64,000 nucleotides of DNA from Cyanodermella asteris (GCA_900618795.1 UYJD01000009.1:937823-1001822); one strand, 5' to 3'; counted from the first letter of the stretch, positions 28,748 to 40,768 are shown. The notes: generated from the sequence alone by a model not told the origin. Program-made: numbers and translations.

Positions 28748-30922
28748 ATGTTCACGCAACCTGCACGGGCGGCTCTTCGCGCAGCTTCACGCCGCTCGTC
28801 ATTTTCCGCTCCCCAACCCGCCCAGCACTTTTCCGCCTCGGCAGCTGCCAATGCCGTCAACCCGTACCGAGGGGGTGCCATAAAGAGCTCCAGGAAGAAT
28901 GAAGGACAGCGGAGAGGTCAGCAGACTGCTGCTCAGACTGCAAAGTGAGTAGCACACATCGCATTGCGTCACTCTGTCGCGACATGGAAAATTGACTCTG
29001 CATCCAGTCAGTCACGGCCTACACCGAGCCCAGCCTTCAATCAGCAGCCCTCAAGAGGCGAGGTCTCCCAACTGCAGAATGCGAGGCAACCGGAGCTCGA
29101 CGAGTCCTTCGTCGGCCTAAGTGGTGGCGAGATTTTCCACGAGATGATGCTGCGGCTGGGCGTCAAGCACGTGTTTGGATACCCCGGTGGAGCAATTCTT
29201 CCTGTCTTCGACGCCATCTACAATTCGAAACACTTCGACTTCATCCTTCCCAGGCATGAGCAAGGAGCGGGACACATGGCGCAGGGATATGCGAGAGCAT
29301 CCGGAAAACCTGGTGTGGTCCTCGTGACCTCGGGTCCTGGCGCGACAAACGTAATCACCCCGATGCAGGACGCCATGTCGGACGGTACACCTCTTGTTGT
29401 TTTTTGCGGACAGGTCGTGACGAGTGCGATCGGTACGGATGCGTTCCAGGAAGCCGACGTCGTCGGAATCTCGAGGGCCTGTACCAAGTGGAATGTCATG
29501 GTCAAGAGCGTTGCTGAGCTACCTCGACGCATTAAGGAAGCGTTCGAAATTGCTACCTCGGGTCGACCTGGCCCGGTTCTCGTCGACCTCCCCAAGGACG
29601 TGACAGCCGGTATCTTACGACATGCCATTCCCATGAGCAGCATGCTCCCCTCACATCCGTCAGCGGCGACCATTGCAGCACGCGAGCTCGCCTCGAGACA
29701 GCTTGATGGTGCGATACGTCGTGTGGCAGCTATGGTCAACAAAGCAAAGAAGCCTATCCTGTACGTCGGGCAGGGCATGATTGCAACTCCTGAAGGCCCA
29801 AAATTACTCAAAGAACTCGCACACAAAGCAAAGATACCCGTTACTACCACCCTACAAGGACTCGGTGCCTTCGACGAACATGATGATCTGAGTCTGCACA
29901 TGCTTGGCATGCACGGCTCTGCATACGCCAACATGGCCATGCAGGAAGCCGACCTGATCATTGCTCTCGGTGCCAGATTCGACGATCGTGTGACCGGAAG
30001 CGTGTCCAAGTTCGCGCCTCAGGCCAAGCTTGCAGCTGCCGAGGGACGTGGTGGAATTGTGCATTTTGAGGTTCTGCCCAAGAACATCAACAAGGTCGTG
30101 CAGGCAACCGAAGCTGTGGATGGCGATGTTGCCACCAATTTGGCTGCTCTCCTTCCCCATGTTCAGACCGTGGAGTCGAGACCGGAATGGATAGGTCAGG
30201 TAGCTTCGTGGAAAGAGAAGTTCCCATTCGATTACGAGAAGGAAGGCGAGAACGGTCTGATCAAGCCGCAGACCGTCATCACGAAGCTCAGCGACCTGAC
30301 TGCAAATATCAAGAACAAGACCATAATCACAACGGGCGTGGGCCAACATCAGATGTGGGCTGCTCAGCACTACAGATGGCAGACTCCCCGTTCTATGATC
30401 ACGTCCGGTGGTCTGGGCACAATGGGCTTTGGTCTACCAGCTGCCATCGGAGCCAAGGTCGCAGCACCGGACCACCTCGTCGTCGACATTGACGGCGACG
30501 CTTCCTTCAACATGACCCTGACCGAGCTGAGCACCGCCGCCCAGTTCAACATCGGTGTCAAGGTGATTGTCCTGAACAATGAAGAACAGGGAATGGTCAC
30601 ACAGTGGCAGAACCTTTTCTACGAAGACCGATATGCACACACACATCAGACGAATCCCGACTTCCTCAAGCTTGCCGAAGCGATGCACGTCAAGGGCCGC
30701 CGATGTACCCGCCCGGATGACGTCGAAGATAGCCTGAAATGGCTGATTGAGAGTGACGGTCCCGCTCTGCTGGAAGTTGTTGTTGACAAGAAGGTGCCCG
30801 TGCTGCCCATGGTCCCGGCTGGCAAAGCCCTGCATGAGTTCCTGGTGTACGATGCCAAGACCGAGAAGGCGAGGAAAGAGCTTGGAAAGAAGAGGGCACC
30901 CTCGTACTTCCAGAGTGCTTAG
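28748..30922 (+). CDS. ilv2: Acetolactate synthase catalytic subunit (mitochondrial)
   Basis: Two exons (28748-28944, 29008-30922) with a 63-nt intron give 703 aa. The enzyme makes acetolactate or acetohydroxybutyrate from pyruvate for valine, leucine and isoleucine, using ThDP, Mg and FAD in the mitochondrial matrix. The first 65 residues are an Arg/Ser/Ala-rich presequence (MFTQPARAALRAASRRSSFS). Domains follow in the usual order. In the N-terminal ThDP domain the catalytic Glu lies in RHEQGAGHMAQGYARASGKP, preceded by VFGYPGGAILPVFDAIY. The central domain has GPGATN and related segments, and the C-terminal ThDP motif is DIDGDASFNMT up to NNEEQGMVTQWQ. The position corresponding to yeast Pro192 is Val (residue 203, codon 29417-29419). 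A Gcn4-type site lies upstream. Confidence 0.96.
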
Positions 30923-31589
30923 CCACCCGTGCTGGCGGTTTTCACACAAACGAAGTGGGGATTGAGTGTATGAAGTTGGGCTTCCGAGCGATATTTATTT
31001 GTACAATTGTCTGACACTGTCAGAAAAGATGCGGGAAATGTTTAGCGATTGATTTCCAAAATGGCGAAAGGCGGTCATCCAATTATGCGAAGTCGTGGAG
31101 GTGGTCGAGATAATAACAAAAGGTTCGGTCTGGCATGATGAGTGCGGAGGATGAATTTCGACAATGTGAGGTTCAGATCAAGTGCCACATGTGAATGAAA
31201 AGCTCTTTCAAATCATCAGCCGTACATGCTGCTCGACGGGTGATTCTCTTGGCCTAAACCTACTTATTTCATTCTTATGGTTTGCGCTATAAGCCAAGGG
31301 AGGGCTTGCTAACCACCGATTTCAGGGTTTAGACCGTAAGTCACTACAAGTGCAATAGCCAATCTGACCTCCATGCAGTGAGGTTCATTCCTCTCGTGTC
31401 CGGCTCGTCCTGTCCTGCTCGTAGATGTCAAGAATTTTGGTGGTCACATTCAAAATGACCTCGATGTTCAGAAATCGCGCCAAACAACCCAGAATCGACA
31501 TTGGGTTAAGAGTCCTCCGCTTGATGACTTTTGTCGGCCAACGCTGCATTTTGTAAATCATGCAATTGACCATCATTCTCAGCCTCATA
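30923..31589. other. Intergenic, nothing recognised
   Basis: 3' region of ILV2 followed by sequence with only short, unconvincing frames. Confidence 0.55.
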
Positions 31590-33164
31590 ATAGGTACCGG
31601 TCCCAGTCAATCCGAATCCTCCGCCCCGACGAACCCCACATCCTCAAGGACAAAATCGACGTCGACGGCTCCAATTTCTTGTTAATTCAGTCTGAAAGTC
31701 AGTCATCGTCGCCCCGGTCGCAGAACGAAACCCGGCCGTAAGCATGAACGGAGCTTTGCATGATTCCTTCGACCCAATCACACCCGACGTACCATGACAA
31801 TTGACTTGTCTGACTTTACACGCTCCTCTGAGAGACATACCGCAGGTCGGTTTGCAGGCTTGGCGCCCTGGAACGAGACATCCAAGACCATCTTCCCGAA
31901 CACGCAGCTGAGGATATCACCGGTAGAGCCGTTCTATATCAAGCCCTGCAGCTCATTCATTGAGCCTGCCGTTCGAATTTGAGCTTTCGGAAAACTTATC
32001 AGGGATATTTGAGCCTTTACGGACCGGCTCTTCTTCGCGACGACATTCCGTGACCGTAAAGCTGGACTTTGGGCGTCTATCCGGATCTACGACGGCGGGA
32101 GAAGGATGTATACATCTGCTGTGCTTGTAGATCGGACCTCGAAGGGATTGACTGCTTTGTGGTAAGATTCGCCGGGCCCAACACCGTCTTAGCATGCTGA
32201 TGGTCCGTGGTAAACAGGATCGACAAGTTCAAATAGACGGACACTTCGTTCACACATGCTGGAGCATGAAGAGTGTCCTCTGCAGCCATCGCGCCCGCCC
32301 CTAAGCCTATTTCGAGAAACTCGACCCGCAAAGAACGATTCACTCCGTCGAAATCGTTCTGAAGGAACGTTAGATTGCGAGTGTTGCTGGGCGACGTTCC
32401 ACCAGTCGCGGCCCGGCGAGTATTAGCGCACAGAATCACTCTTCAAGCTATTCTCAAAGCTAGTGGAGTTTCCACGACCATCGCTAGAGGGCGACAAGCT
32501 TCAGCCTGCAGCCAACATGTTCGATGTGCAGCTGCCTCAGGACCCGAAGTACTTCCGACGATCAACCAGGACGAGAGTGGGCATCGAGTTTGAACAATCC
32601 TTCGAGGTTGTCATCGACGTTGTTGATTGTGTGTCTGAGCAGCACCAGGTGAGTTTTGATATTGTGACGATTCCGTCGTTACCCTCGGAGAACAGAGCTG
32701 CTACTACCCAGCTTCCGTGGACCGGCGGCTCGAGAAACGTATTGCCGCCGCCGTACTCCAACCATATTGCGCCACCGGGCTATTCGCATCATAACCTTGA
32801 CTCAGTATATTGTGATGATCCGACGCCGCCTAGATCGCAGATGGCGGAGACAATGTGCTGTTTATTAGCCCCCGGCCGCCTGAACAGCCTACTGTTTCGT
32901 TGGAGAAGGACCGGTGATGGCAGCAAAATGGTCTTGGTCGTGCCGGATTTTGTGCCTGATGGTTCCTCCTCTTGGTCGCGTCTGGTTATCTCGGACGTCG
33001 AAGCAGCCATAGTCAGGCTGGCCAGTCATCAAATAGCTTTCACCAATTTTCGAGGTCATCTCGAGTCGATGATGACTGATCTCAATCCAGGTATGCAGAT
33101 AGTGATTTTTATCGCGAGGGTACATCCAAGTGACTGTTCCCAGCAAGCAAAATCATCACAGTAA
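31590..33164 (+). pseudogene. Possible arrestin-like gene relic
   Basis: Plus-strand pieces look coding but do not form one gene. One, around 31794-31982, reads GRFAGLAPWNETSKTIFPNT. A longer frame (32463-33164, 233 codons) has FEQSFEVVIDVVDCVSEQHQ followed by VSFDIVTIPSLP, the strand pattern at the end of an arrestin C-domain. It is soon followed by PPPYS and PPGYS, like the PY motifs that arrestin-related adaptors use to bind Rsp5-type ubiquitin ligases. The intervening sequence has many stops. A decayed gene is my best reading, but the family call is weak. Confidence 0.3.
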
Positions 33165-33800
33165 CCACCAGTGTATGGAGGGTTTGACGTGCGATGGATC
33201 GGATGACTGGGCAAAGAGAGTAGTCCGAACCAATCTGGAGTCAATTGTCGTGGGATCGATCATGAGTTCATCGCCCTCCAGACCAAGCATGCAGGTTACA
33301 AGAAGGAGACGTTGCTCCGAACATCGCTATGATGTCATAGAAAACAAACACGGACATTACATAAGAGCAATGAGCAGGAAACCTTAGATAAGGTGTGCGT
33401 GTTTGGTGGGCCTGTCAGATTGTCCCGCGTCACGCCACGGGCTGCCAGGGCCAAGACTTCGCACCAGGATCTGGAATGACGTTTGGGCTGCTGACACACT
33501 GGCTGGGCAAGGCTGGTGGAGCAGGAAGATGTCGGGAGCTGGGCTGGAGTTGCTCGATGGAGGAGGCGCTCGAGATGTGTGGAGGTGGTGGGAGGACGAG
33601 TGTGCTGGGACATAATAATTGAGTGGTGGGGCCGACGTCAGCTGTTTCCGTGTTTCACATTCAACTCACCTCGCCGTACCTTTTCGACTCGTCGCAAGAC
33701 GACTCTTCTGACTCGACGCGATCGCACTGTCGTCTGAACCCGAGTCGCGGAACTCATCTTCCCATTGGCATCCACTGAAACGATCACCCGCCTCATCAAA
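33165..33800. other. Intergenic, DUF3602 gene promoter side
   Basis: No gene recognised. Frames of 70-90 codons overlap on both strands without family resemblance. Confidence 0.55.
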
Positions 33801-34428
33801 ATGGCCAGCAACGAGCCCTACATCTCCCACGGCCGCGGAGGTCAGTTCACACCCTAGCCCATCACCATTGACGAAGCCCCTCACGCCTTTTCGCTCATTC
33901 CGCAAGATCCCCACTCGTTCAACAGTATATACTGACCCCCCTCCCCTTCCAGGCGCCGCCAACATCAAACCCGACTCCACCGTCTACGCCGACGCCGGCA
34001 TAACCCGCGAAGGCCCCGTCGGCGACCAGGGCGACGGCCCCTGGTCCAGCGGCCGCGGCGGCACCGGCAACATCGGCTCGCCCGCGACCGGCCGCTCCCC
34101 CGCCGTGACCGCCACAAAGGGCAAAGAACCCGTTCCGCCCACCAGCATCCCCGGCGGCGCCCTCGCAGGACCCGGCGCCGCGGACCCCTCCGGCACCGGT
34201 GCCGCAGCGGCCGCCGCTCCCGGCGGGGCCCAGAAGCCGCAAGTCGGGGACGTGGACTATGTTCCGGAGCAGAATGTGCGTGAGGCGCCGGACATCTACC
34301 ACATCGGACGGGGTGGGGAGGGAAACACGCACTTCAAGGGGCAGAAGGAGGGGGAGAAGGCGCATGTGCATGAGGGGGCGGCGGAGAGGTTCAAGCAGAA
34401 GATTTTCGGCAAGGCGGGGAAGCCTTAG
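33801..34428 (+). CDS. DUF3602 family protein
   Basis: Two exons (33801-33840, 33953-34428) with a 112-nt intron give 171 aa. Joining them restores the hallmark SHGRGGAANI. The family's repeated [S/G]-x-G-R-G-G-x-G-N-I element recurs as SSGRGGTGNIGSP and, variant, HIGRGGEGNTHFKG. The centre is Ala/Gly/Pro-rich and disordered, and the end EGAAERFKQKIFGKAGKP is basic and amphipathic. These small, probably disordered proteins are common in filamentous fungi and have no established function. Immediately after the TAG stop the same frame remains open for 96 further codons (see findings). Confidence 0.85.
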
Positions 34429-34719
34429 GAGGGTGGACCCACTTCGAGTGACAGCAAGACCGGAGATGAGGAGGCCGGTGTCAGGCTCGGTAGCTTCGGT
34501 GGTGGAAGTGGAGAGAAGAAGGCGGCGATGAAGGGCCAGGGACTTTGGAAGAAGGTGGTTGCCAAGTTGAAGCGTCCTGGTAAGGGAAAGGTCGGCAGGA
34601 TTGAGCCGGAGACGGATGTTGAATCGGTCGACGATGCGGATGTGGAGAGCTGTGATACCCAGGAGGCGGCGAGTGCGCTTGAGAGAAGTTCAATCAAGGA
34701 AGTGAACGAGGTTGTTTGA
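34429..34719 (+). other. Open in-frame extension behind the DUF3602 stop
   Basis: Directly after TAG at 34426-34428 the same frame continues for 96 sense codons to a TGA. It contains a Lys-rich amphipathic stretch (GQGLWKKVVAKLKRPGKGKV) and then an acidic tail. It may be 3' UTR by chance, an alternative C-terminus reached by splicing or read-through, or sequence cut off by a recent nonsense change. I cannot decide from sequence alone. Confidence 0.35.
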
Positions 34720-34858
34720 GTGGCAGGCATGTCGGATCCCAAATGTCTCGATGTTGTCTGCCGCGGAACGAGTCCTCAACAAGTATACAACATATTGATC
34801 TCGAGGCTTTGAATCGATCGTCATGAAATGAATAGGTCATTAAAGCTTCTCCGTCCGT

Positions 34859-36785
34859 CTATGTTACATGTTTCATCCGCCACGTCGCATATGCCGCTCC
34901 TAGAGCGCAAATCGCGCCAATAAACAAACAAATGCCGATAGCATTCGGTCCATCCTCTTTAATGTCCGGGATCTTAGCATCGGCGTCGCCAGAATTCTCA
35001 CCACCACCTCCATGAAGTATCTTGCTCTTCCCCGGCTCGAAAATGGCAAAGACGATCGTAGCGATGAAAGAGCCAATGAACTGTGGTAATGTAGTGTACA
35101 AGTTTAGAATTCCAAGATAGACGCCCGATGTCTCGCCGGTCGATCCTCCTTGGTCGATGCTATCGTGCGAAATGGAGTCTCCGCGCATGTGGTTGATGCG
35201 CAACATCGTCGGCGAAGTCAGTGGTTCGAACTCCTGCATGTCAACGTCCTCGTTTATTTCTTCCTCGGCGTCGGCTTCCGGCACGGCTTCGTATCGGCGA
35301 CCGTTGGCTCCCATGGTTCCTGGTGCTGTGAGTTTGTTGACCTCTTCGCCCATGAATGCGAATGGAGCCCAGCATGTTAGTGCCCACGGTCTGCACATCC
35401 GTTAGTGAAAAGCTTCCTAAGGTATAAGAGCTTTGCTCACATTCCGCAGAAGCTCACGAGGATCGTTGCTGCTGTCAAGCTCCGCACTGCCGGCGCGAAA
35501 AGCATTGTGATTCCGAAGATGACATGGCCGGCGCCCCACGCCCAGATGAGCTCGGGCCTGAATTTGTCGAAAACCGAGGCTGTGATGTGTCAACAGCGCA
35601 TCCCAAAGATTTGAGCTGGCAATTGGCCTACCTTGTTTTTCTTCCTTGTCCGGTCGACGCACAATCAGAGGCATTACAACCGAGCCGATGAACGTGACCG
35701 TAGAGAAGATGACCAAGGAAAGAGAGCCAACGCGGCCAATCTCTCCAAGCTTATCAGGACTATTCTTGGCTTCTTCCGAAGCCGAATATCGAAAGTAGGT
35801 CTCACCGACCCAGGTAGGAGAATAGAAAAGGAATGGAAACCAGCCTGTGAATGCGTATTAGCCCATGTCACTCTCACCCACCGCATCGTCGAATATCCTC
35901 ACCAATCCAGGCCCAGAACTGTACCCAGCAGATAGCCTGTATCCGGGGCGGAAGATTCCACGTCGTCTTGAATATCTGCACGACCGTCTTGAACGCACCA
36001 CTCGTACCGTCGTCCCTCTTCGAAATGAGTATCCTCTCCTTCACCGCCCAGCTCGTCAATCCCTGGCTCCCGATCATCGCCAAGATCGCGACCCAGATCA
36101 ATTGCTTAAATTGCGTGTTCCCCAGCCAATCTCCCCACAAGTCTCTCAGATGTACCGTGCCGACCCCGTACCCGATCAGATGTCCCACGGCCACCATCCT
36201 CGTCGCCCACGCACTGCCCAACTGCTGCTTCGTAACCGGCAGCGTGTCGACGATCAAACTCCGGTCGCTGGCCTGCACGGCATTGATCGCAAAGTCGACG
36301 GCGTAGATGGCCACGACGGCCAGCCCGATTGTCCATTTATCCTTTGCCGGCGAGTCCTCGTGCGCGAATATCCCCACCAGCTCTTTCGTCCAGCCCAGGA
36401 CGAGGAGGCATATGCACACCACCACCGTGCCGCCGATCATGAACGGCCGCCGCCGACCCCAGCGCGACGTACTGTTATCCGCAATCACGCCGACGACGGG
36501 CTGCATGATCAGCCCCGACAGCGGTCCAGCGATCCAAACGAGGGAGGTCGCCGACTTTGAAAGGCCGAGCTGGAGGAGGTAGGGCGTGCAGTAGGTCATC
36601 TCGATACCCCATGTGAATCTGTAGAGCGGGTGTTAGCATCGATTCGTTCTTCCCCGGGTTCCCCGGATTCGGGATGTGGGTTCGTACTGCAGGCCGATCA
36701 GACTGGTCGTCAGGAGCGCCATGCGGACGTGCTCCGAGGAGCCTCTGATGGTCGGATGGCCCGACCATTGCGCCTCTGAAGGCAT
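34859..36785 (-). CDS. SUT-type sugar/proton symporter (alpha-glucoside/sucrose transporter-like)
   Basis: Five exons (36785-36688, 36618-35903, 35844-35632, 35579-35441, 35390-34859) with introns of 50-69 nt give 565 aa. It is a 12-helix MFS/GPH-type carrier like fission yeast Sut1 and plant sucrose transporters. Seen motifs are LQFTWGIEMTYCTPYLLQLG (helix 1), WIAGPLSGLIMQPVVGVIAD, followed by the RWGRRRPFM loop between helices 2 and 3, and the duplicated GIPWALTCWAPFAF, restored by the last splice. A long hydrophilic central-to-late loop with acidic residues precedes helix 11. It likely takes up maltose- or sucrose-type sugars at the plasma membrane. The first exon is provisional: a further upstream exon cannot be excluded. 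Confidence 0.88.
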
Positions 36786-37540
36786 TGTAGAGTGCTTTCA
36801 CGGGTCGCGCGGCGCGCGCTGCTCGAGCCGCGAGTTGAATGCGCCAGCGACTGGCAGCGGTGTCATGTGCGGATCATGCGCGGTGGAGTTTCTGTACGGT
36901 GTAGTCGAGCTGACAAAGCTCGAATGGGCCGCGTCGCTTGCCGGAAAGTCGTGGAATTGGTGGATCCTGGTGTGTAAAGGAGGGAAATCGGTCACGTACA
37001 TGCCAAATGTCCTCGTCGCACCGGCATGGGAACACAGCACTGACAGTGATTGTGGAAACCCGACGGCAGAAAGCTTGGATCTTCCCTCGAGTGTGACAGC
37101 CGCAACCTGCAGCTCGCGAGTGCAGCTGAGAGCTAAGCCTGATTCGAGCACGGGAGCCAGCTATCAAGCCGTCATTCGCCGAGGTCTTCTTGCTACTCAT
37201 CTGAGCTATCGTTGCGCGTAATCTGCACGTTGATCATGGAGAACTCATCTAACATATAATCTCGCTATATTGGCCACCCTGACATCGGTGGAACGCCCAG
37301 ACAAATCGGACGCCAACAGAAGCAAGGATGGATATCAACTCGAAATGTCGATTTTGCCAAGGAAACTTTCATTGTTTTCATGAACCATCAAAATTCGACA
37401 TCTCTATTTCATCTGTCTCATCGTAAATCTGCTTAAAATGGCTGCCTCAGATCTATCTGCCACGCGCAGTGCAGCGCAGAAGTTACCCTGCCCTCTGACA
37501 CCACACGGTCATGCGATTTCCCCTCCTTCGATTAGCGTTT
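36786..37540. other. Intergenic, nothing recognised
   Basis: Upstream of the sugar transporter and 3' of G6PDH. A 181-codon plus-strand frame (36676-37221) overlaps transporter exon 1 antisense and has no family resemblance. Confidence 0.55.
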
Positions 37541-39291
37541 CTAGAGCTTCTCTGGGGTGACCTGGGACATGGGCCATTGGTAACCGGCCGGGTCGCTGAA
37601 TTTGTAGCCGTACGATGCGGTGAAGTCGTCGAGGACGCTTGGTCCACGCGATCCTGATGAGAGTTAGCCAAGTCAAGACCAAACACTTCTGTCCGACGAC
37701 AGCTTACCATAGGGGTACTCCATTGGGACAATCTCCTTGTTACTCTCGAGATAGTGCAGCAGCGGGGTGAAGATTCTCCAGCTGTTGTCGAGCTCATCGT
37801 CTCTGACAAAGTTGGAGTGGTCACCCTTCATGGCATCCAAGATCAGCGATTCGTACGCTTCCGGGATCTTGAGATCGGAGAAGCGTCGGCGGTAGGTCAA
37901 GTCAAGCTCGGTCTGGACGGTCTGCATGCTCAAACCGGGCAGCTTCGAGTTCATCTTGACGTAGACGGACTCGTTGGGCTGCACGCGAATGACAAGCTCG
38001 TTACGGGGGATATTCTGGAAGATACCACTAGTAACGTCCTTGAACTGCACCCGGACTTCTGTCTTCTGCTCGTTCAAAGCCTTACCGGCCTTGATGATGA
38101 AGGGCACGCCGTCCCATCGCTCATTCTTAATGTATGCGACCATGGCGCAGAACGTCGGGCAACGGCTCTCCTTTGGCACGGAGTCGTCCTCCTTGTAACC
38201 AGGCTTGCTGCCGTCCAGCGACTTGCCGTACTGGCCGATGATGACGTTCTTGGGCTCAATGGGGGGCATACCGCGGAGAACGCGCACCTTCTCGTCACGG
38301 ATGTCTTCTGCGGAGAAGGAGATTGGTCGCTCCATGGCGAGAAGCGTAAGGATCTGTAGAAGATGGTTCTGCATGACGTCTCGAATGATGCCGAACTCGT
38401 CAAAGTAACCTCCTCGGCCTTCTGTGCCGAACGGCTCCTTGAACGAGATCTGAACATTGTCGATGTGGTGTCGGCTCCAAGTTGAGCTGAAGAACTCGTT
38501 ACCAAAGCGCAGGATAAGCATGTTCTTGACCATCTCCTTGCCCAAGTAGTGGTCGATACGGAAGATCTCCTCCTCTTTCCAGTCCGGCTCGAGTGATCTC
38601 TGCAGGTTTCGGGAGCTTTCCAAATCCTTACCGAAGGGCTTCTCGATGATGACACGAGCGATGCCCTTCTCCGGGTAGCAGATCTTCTTCAGGTGCTGCG
38701 ATACCGTGATGAAGACGCTGGGCGGCAGAGCCATGTAGAAGATACGGTTGGTCTCCTTGTTGCCCTTCTCAATCTCCTCGAGGTGCTTCTTCAGCTCCTC
38801 GAACGATTCGTCCTTGTCGTACTGCCCGGAAACGTAGGAGCAGTCGTTGAGAAACTCGCTGAGCTGCTCCTCCATCTCCTTGGACGGGGTCTTGATGTTG
38901 GACTTGACCCTCTTGAGGTATTCCTCATGGTCCATCTTCGTTCGCGCATATCCGACAATCTTGATGTCCTTGGGCAGGAACTGATTCCGGTACTGTCGCA
39001 GTCGTTAGTTGCTGCCACCGAAATACCCGGCGCCGCCTTGCTTACCAAACCGAACAGGGCGGGAAACTGGAACACCGTTAGCAGGAGCCAGACTCGCTCG
39101 TGAGTGTGTACATACAGTCTTCTTTTTCGCCAAGTCACCAGAGGCACCAAGGACGATGATGGTCGTATTATCTTTCAATTCGATGGTGCTGGACAGAGGC
39201 TATCAGCTGGTTGGAAATTTCGGACCGCCACACTCGGAGCTTACCCAGCATTCTGCGCCGTCTCGGCGGGCTGGACAATGGTGTCGGCCAT
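37541..39291 (-). CDS. gsdA: Glucose-6-phosphate 1-dehydrogenase
   Basis: Five exons (39291-39245, 39188-39116, 39066-39046, 38992-37708, 37653-37541) give 512 aa. The third exon is only 21 nt. The cytosolic enzyme oxidises glucose-6-phosphate with NADP to start the oxidative pentose phosphate pathway. The NADP-binding loop LGASGDLAKKKTFPALFGL is assembled across three exons. The active-site signature RIDHYLGKE is intact, as are IIEKPFGKDL and the C-terminal structural NADP region (YRRRFSDLKIPEAYESLILD). The length and all motifs are normal. The start at 39291 gives MADTIVQPAETAQNAGTIEL, typical of fungal orthologues. I infer that it could supply NADPH alongside the neighbouring sugar transporter, but co-regulation is not shown. 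Confidence 0.95.
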
Positions 39292-40259
39292 GACAGACGA
39301 ATGTGACTATGTGGAGTGGAACGTGTGCGGGTAGGGCAGGTAAGACTTCGGATGAGAGAAGAAGGACTAATTCAGCTACGCTGGGAGGTGAGAGCAGAAT
39401 GTCGGAGCGTGGGGCGGGCAGGCAGGAACGGCTGCTGCTCGGTCGTCTTTCTGGGAGTTGACATCACCGGCAGCGGCTGCGGGCGCTTTACGCTGCTCCC
39501 CAAGTCAGACTCGCTTCCCACGCAGTTCGCTGAATAATTCGCCTGAACAGGTTCCGACGCCGGCTCTTTCTCGCTCCTATCGTAAGGTACCTTATCCAAC
39601 ATGGCCATACTACTGCATATTGCAGTACGCACCGTGCGCTGTTATGCTTGTACCTTGTCGTTCGCCTCAAATCTGACCGACATGCGATATACTAATCATT
39701 CCCAGCGCCTCGAAGAATTGTCACTGACAGTGACGACGCGTTCCAGACTCCGGAAGAACATCCACAGAGATCTGCTCGTTAACCTTTGTGGCAGACGGCG
39801 ATATCCTTTGATTGGTGGAAGCTCTGTGCAGGTCGACGAGAGGGCGTGAGCTTGGCTTCTAGAAGACCCACTCCCACTTTACACAATCGCATAGCATGAT
39901 TGACGATGCTCGAATTTACCCGGACAAGAAGTGTCTATTTGTTCCCATGTTTAACATGCCCGTCATGCGAGAGGCCGTCTTTGCTCGTGCATACTGTTGT
40001 GCGGGCCGTGTATGGTCCAACTTTCGGCTGGTGTTGATCCCTCCATCTGTGGTGCGACAGTGTCAAAGAAATATTTGCAGCAAAAATGATAAAGGAACCC
40101 CGCCGATCACAGCGCTCTGTCTTCAACAATGCCTCTGTCTATTCATGGCAGGTCGTTCATATATGATGTGGTTTTTGCATTGCAATGGTAGTGAGCACTC
40201 ACCTCGGCCGGGCCACCCAACTACTTCTTCAGCATACTCTTATCAACCTATCATCGGAA
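39292..40259. other. Intergenic, nothing recognised
   Basis: G6PDH promoter side and upstream sequence of the small Cys-rich gene. Several short frames, none supported. Confidence 0.55.
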
Positions 40260-40511
40260 ATGTGCTGGAACAAGGTATATACCTACGCGGTCTGCGACCA
40301 CGTCTACCAGCGACAGGTGAAGGTCGAACCATGCTACAGGAAGAAGTTTGCCCAGCCGTTCTGCGTACGTCTCCGGGATATGATCATCCCAATCGAGGAC
40401 GATTTCTGCGACGCATGCCGCAACACAGTCAAAGCTCGGAAAGCAGCAGGTGGACCTGTTCGACGCCTTGACTACGTGGGAAAATCAGAGTCTATTTTTG
40501 AGTCATGGTGA
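40260..40511 (+). CDS. Small Cys-containing protein, unknown
   Basis: 83 aa from Met 40260 (MCWNKVYTYAVCDHVYQRQV). It has a C-x-H pattern near the start, further cysteines at regular distance and FCDAC near the middle, so a zinc-binding fold is plausible. Small proteins opening MCW/MCx...C-x-H are common in Pezizomycotina and uncharacterised. There is no signal peptide or membrane segment. Codons upstream of Met 40260 in the same frame are less convincing. It could be a chance ORF, but the Cys/His spacing argues for a gene. Confidence 0.45.
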   Translation: MCWNKVYTYAVCDHVYQRQVKVEPCYRKKFAQPFCVRLRDMIIPIEDDFCDACRNTVKARKAAGGPVRRLDYVGKSESIFESW

Positions 40512-40768
40512 GTTACGTTGCCGATAAAGTGTCTGCACATAGCTAAGTATGGGCACCTCCAGCATGCAACCTCGGGTAAGTTCGAAGCCAAGTCAGCAAT
40601 TTGATGTTCGTATATTTTCAAGACCGTTCCTTTCTCATTCTGTGTCACAAGATCTCCTGACACCCGTGTCAAATCCATGACTGTTGCATAAATCCTATGC
40701 TTTCAACTCCTCAACTCCAATGCATTTTGGCGTTCCATCAAGCTTTCTGCGGCGCACCATGTTGCACG

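Noticed and set aside
29218-30370. Long antisense frames inside acetolactate synthase
   Set aside because: Mirror frames of a conserved, GC-biased coding region.
35221-35250. GGTTCGAACTCC, resembling a tRNA B box
   Set aside because: Lies inside a transporter exon, with no acceptor stem or anticodon arm around it.
36676-37221. 181-codon plus-strand frame over the sugar transporter's first exon
   Set aside because: Antisense to a well-supported exon and without family resemblance.
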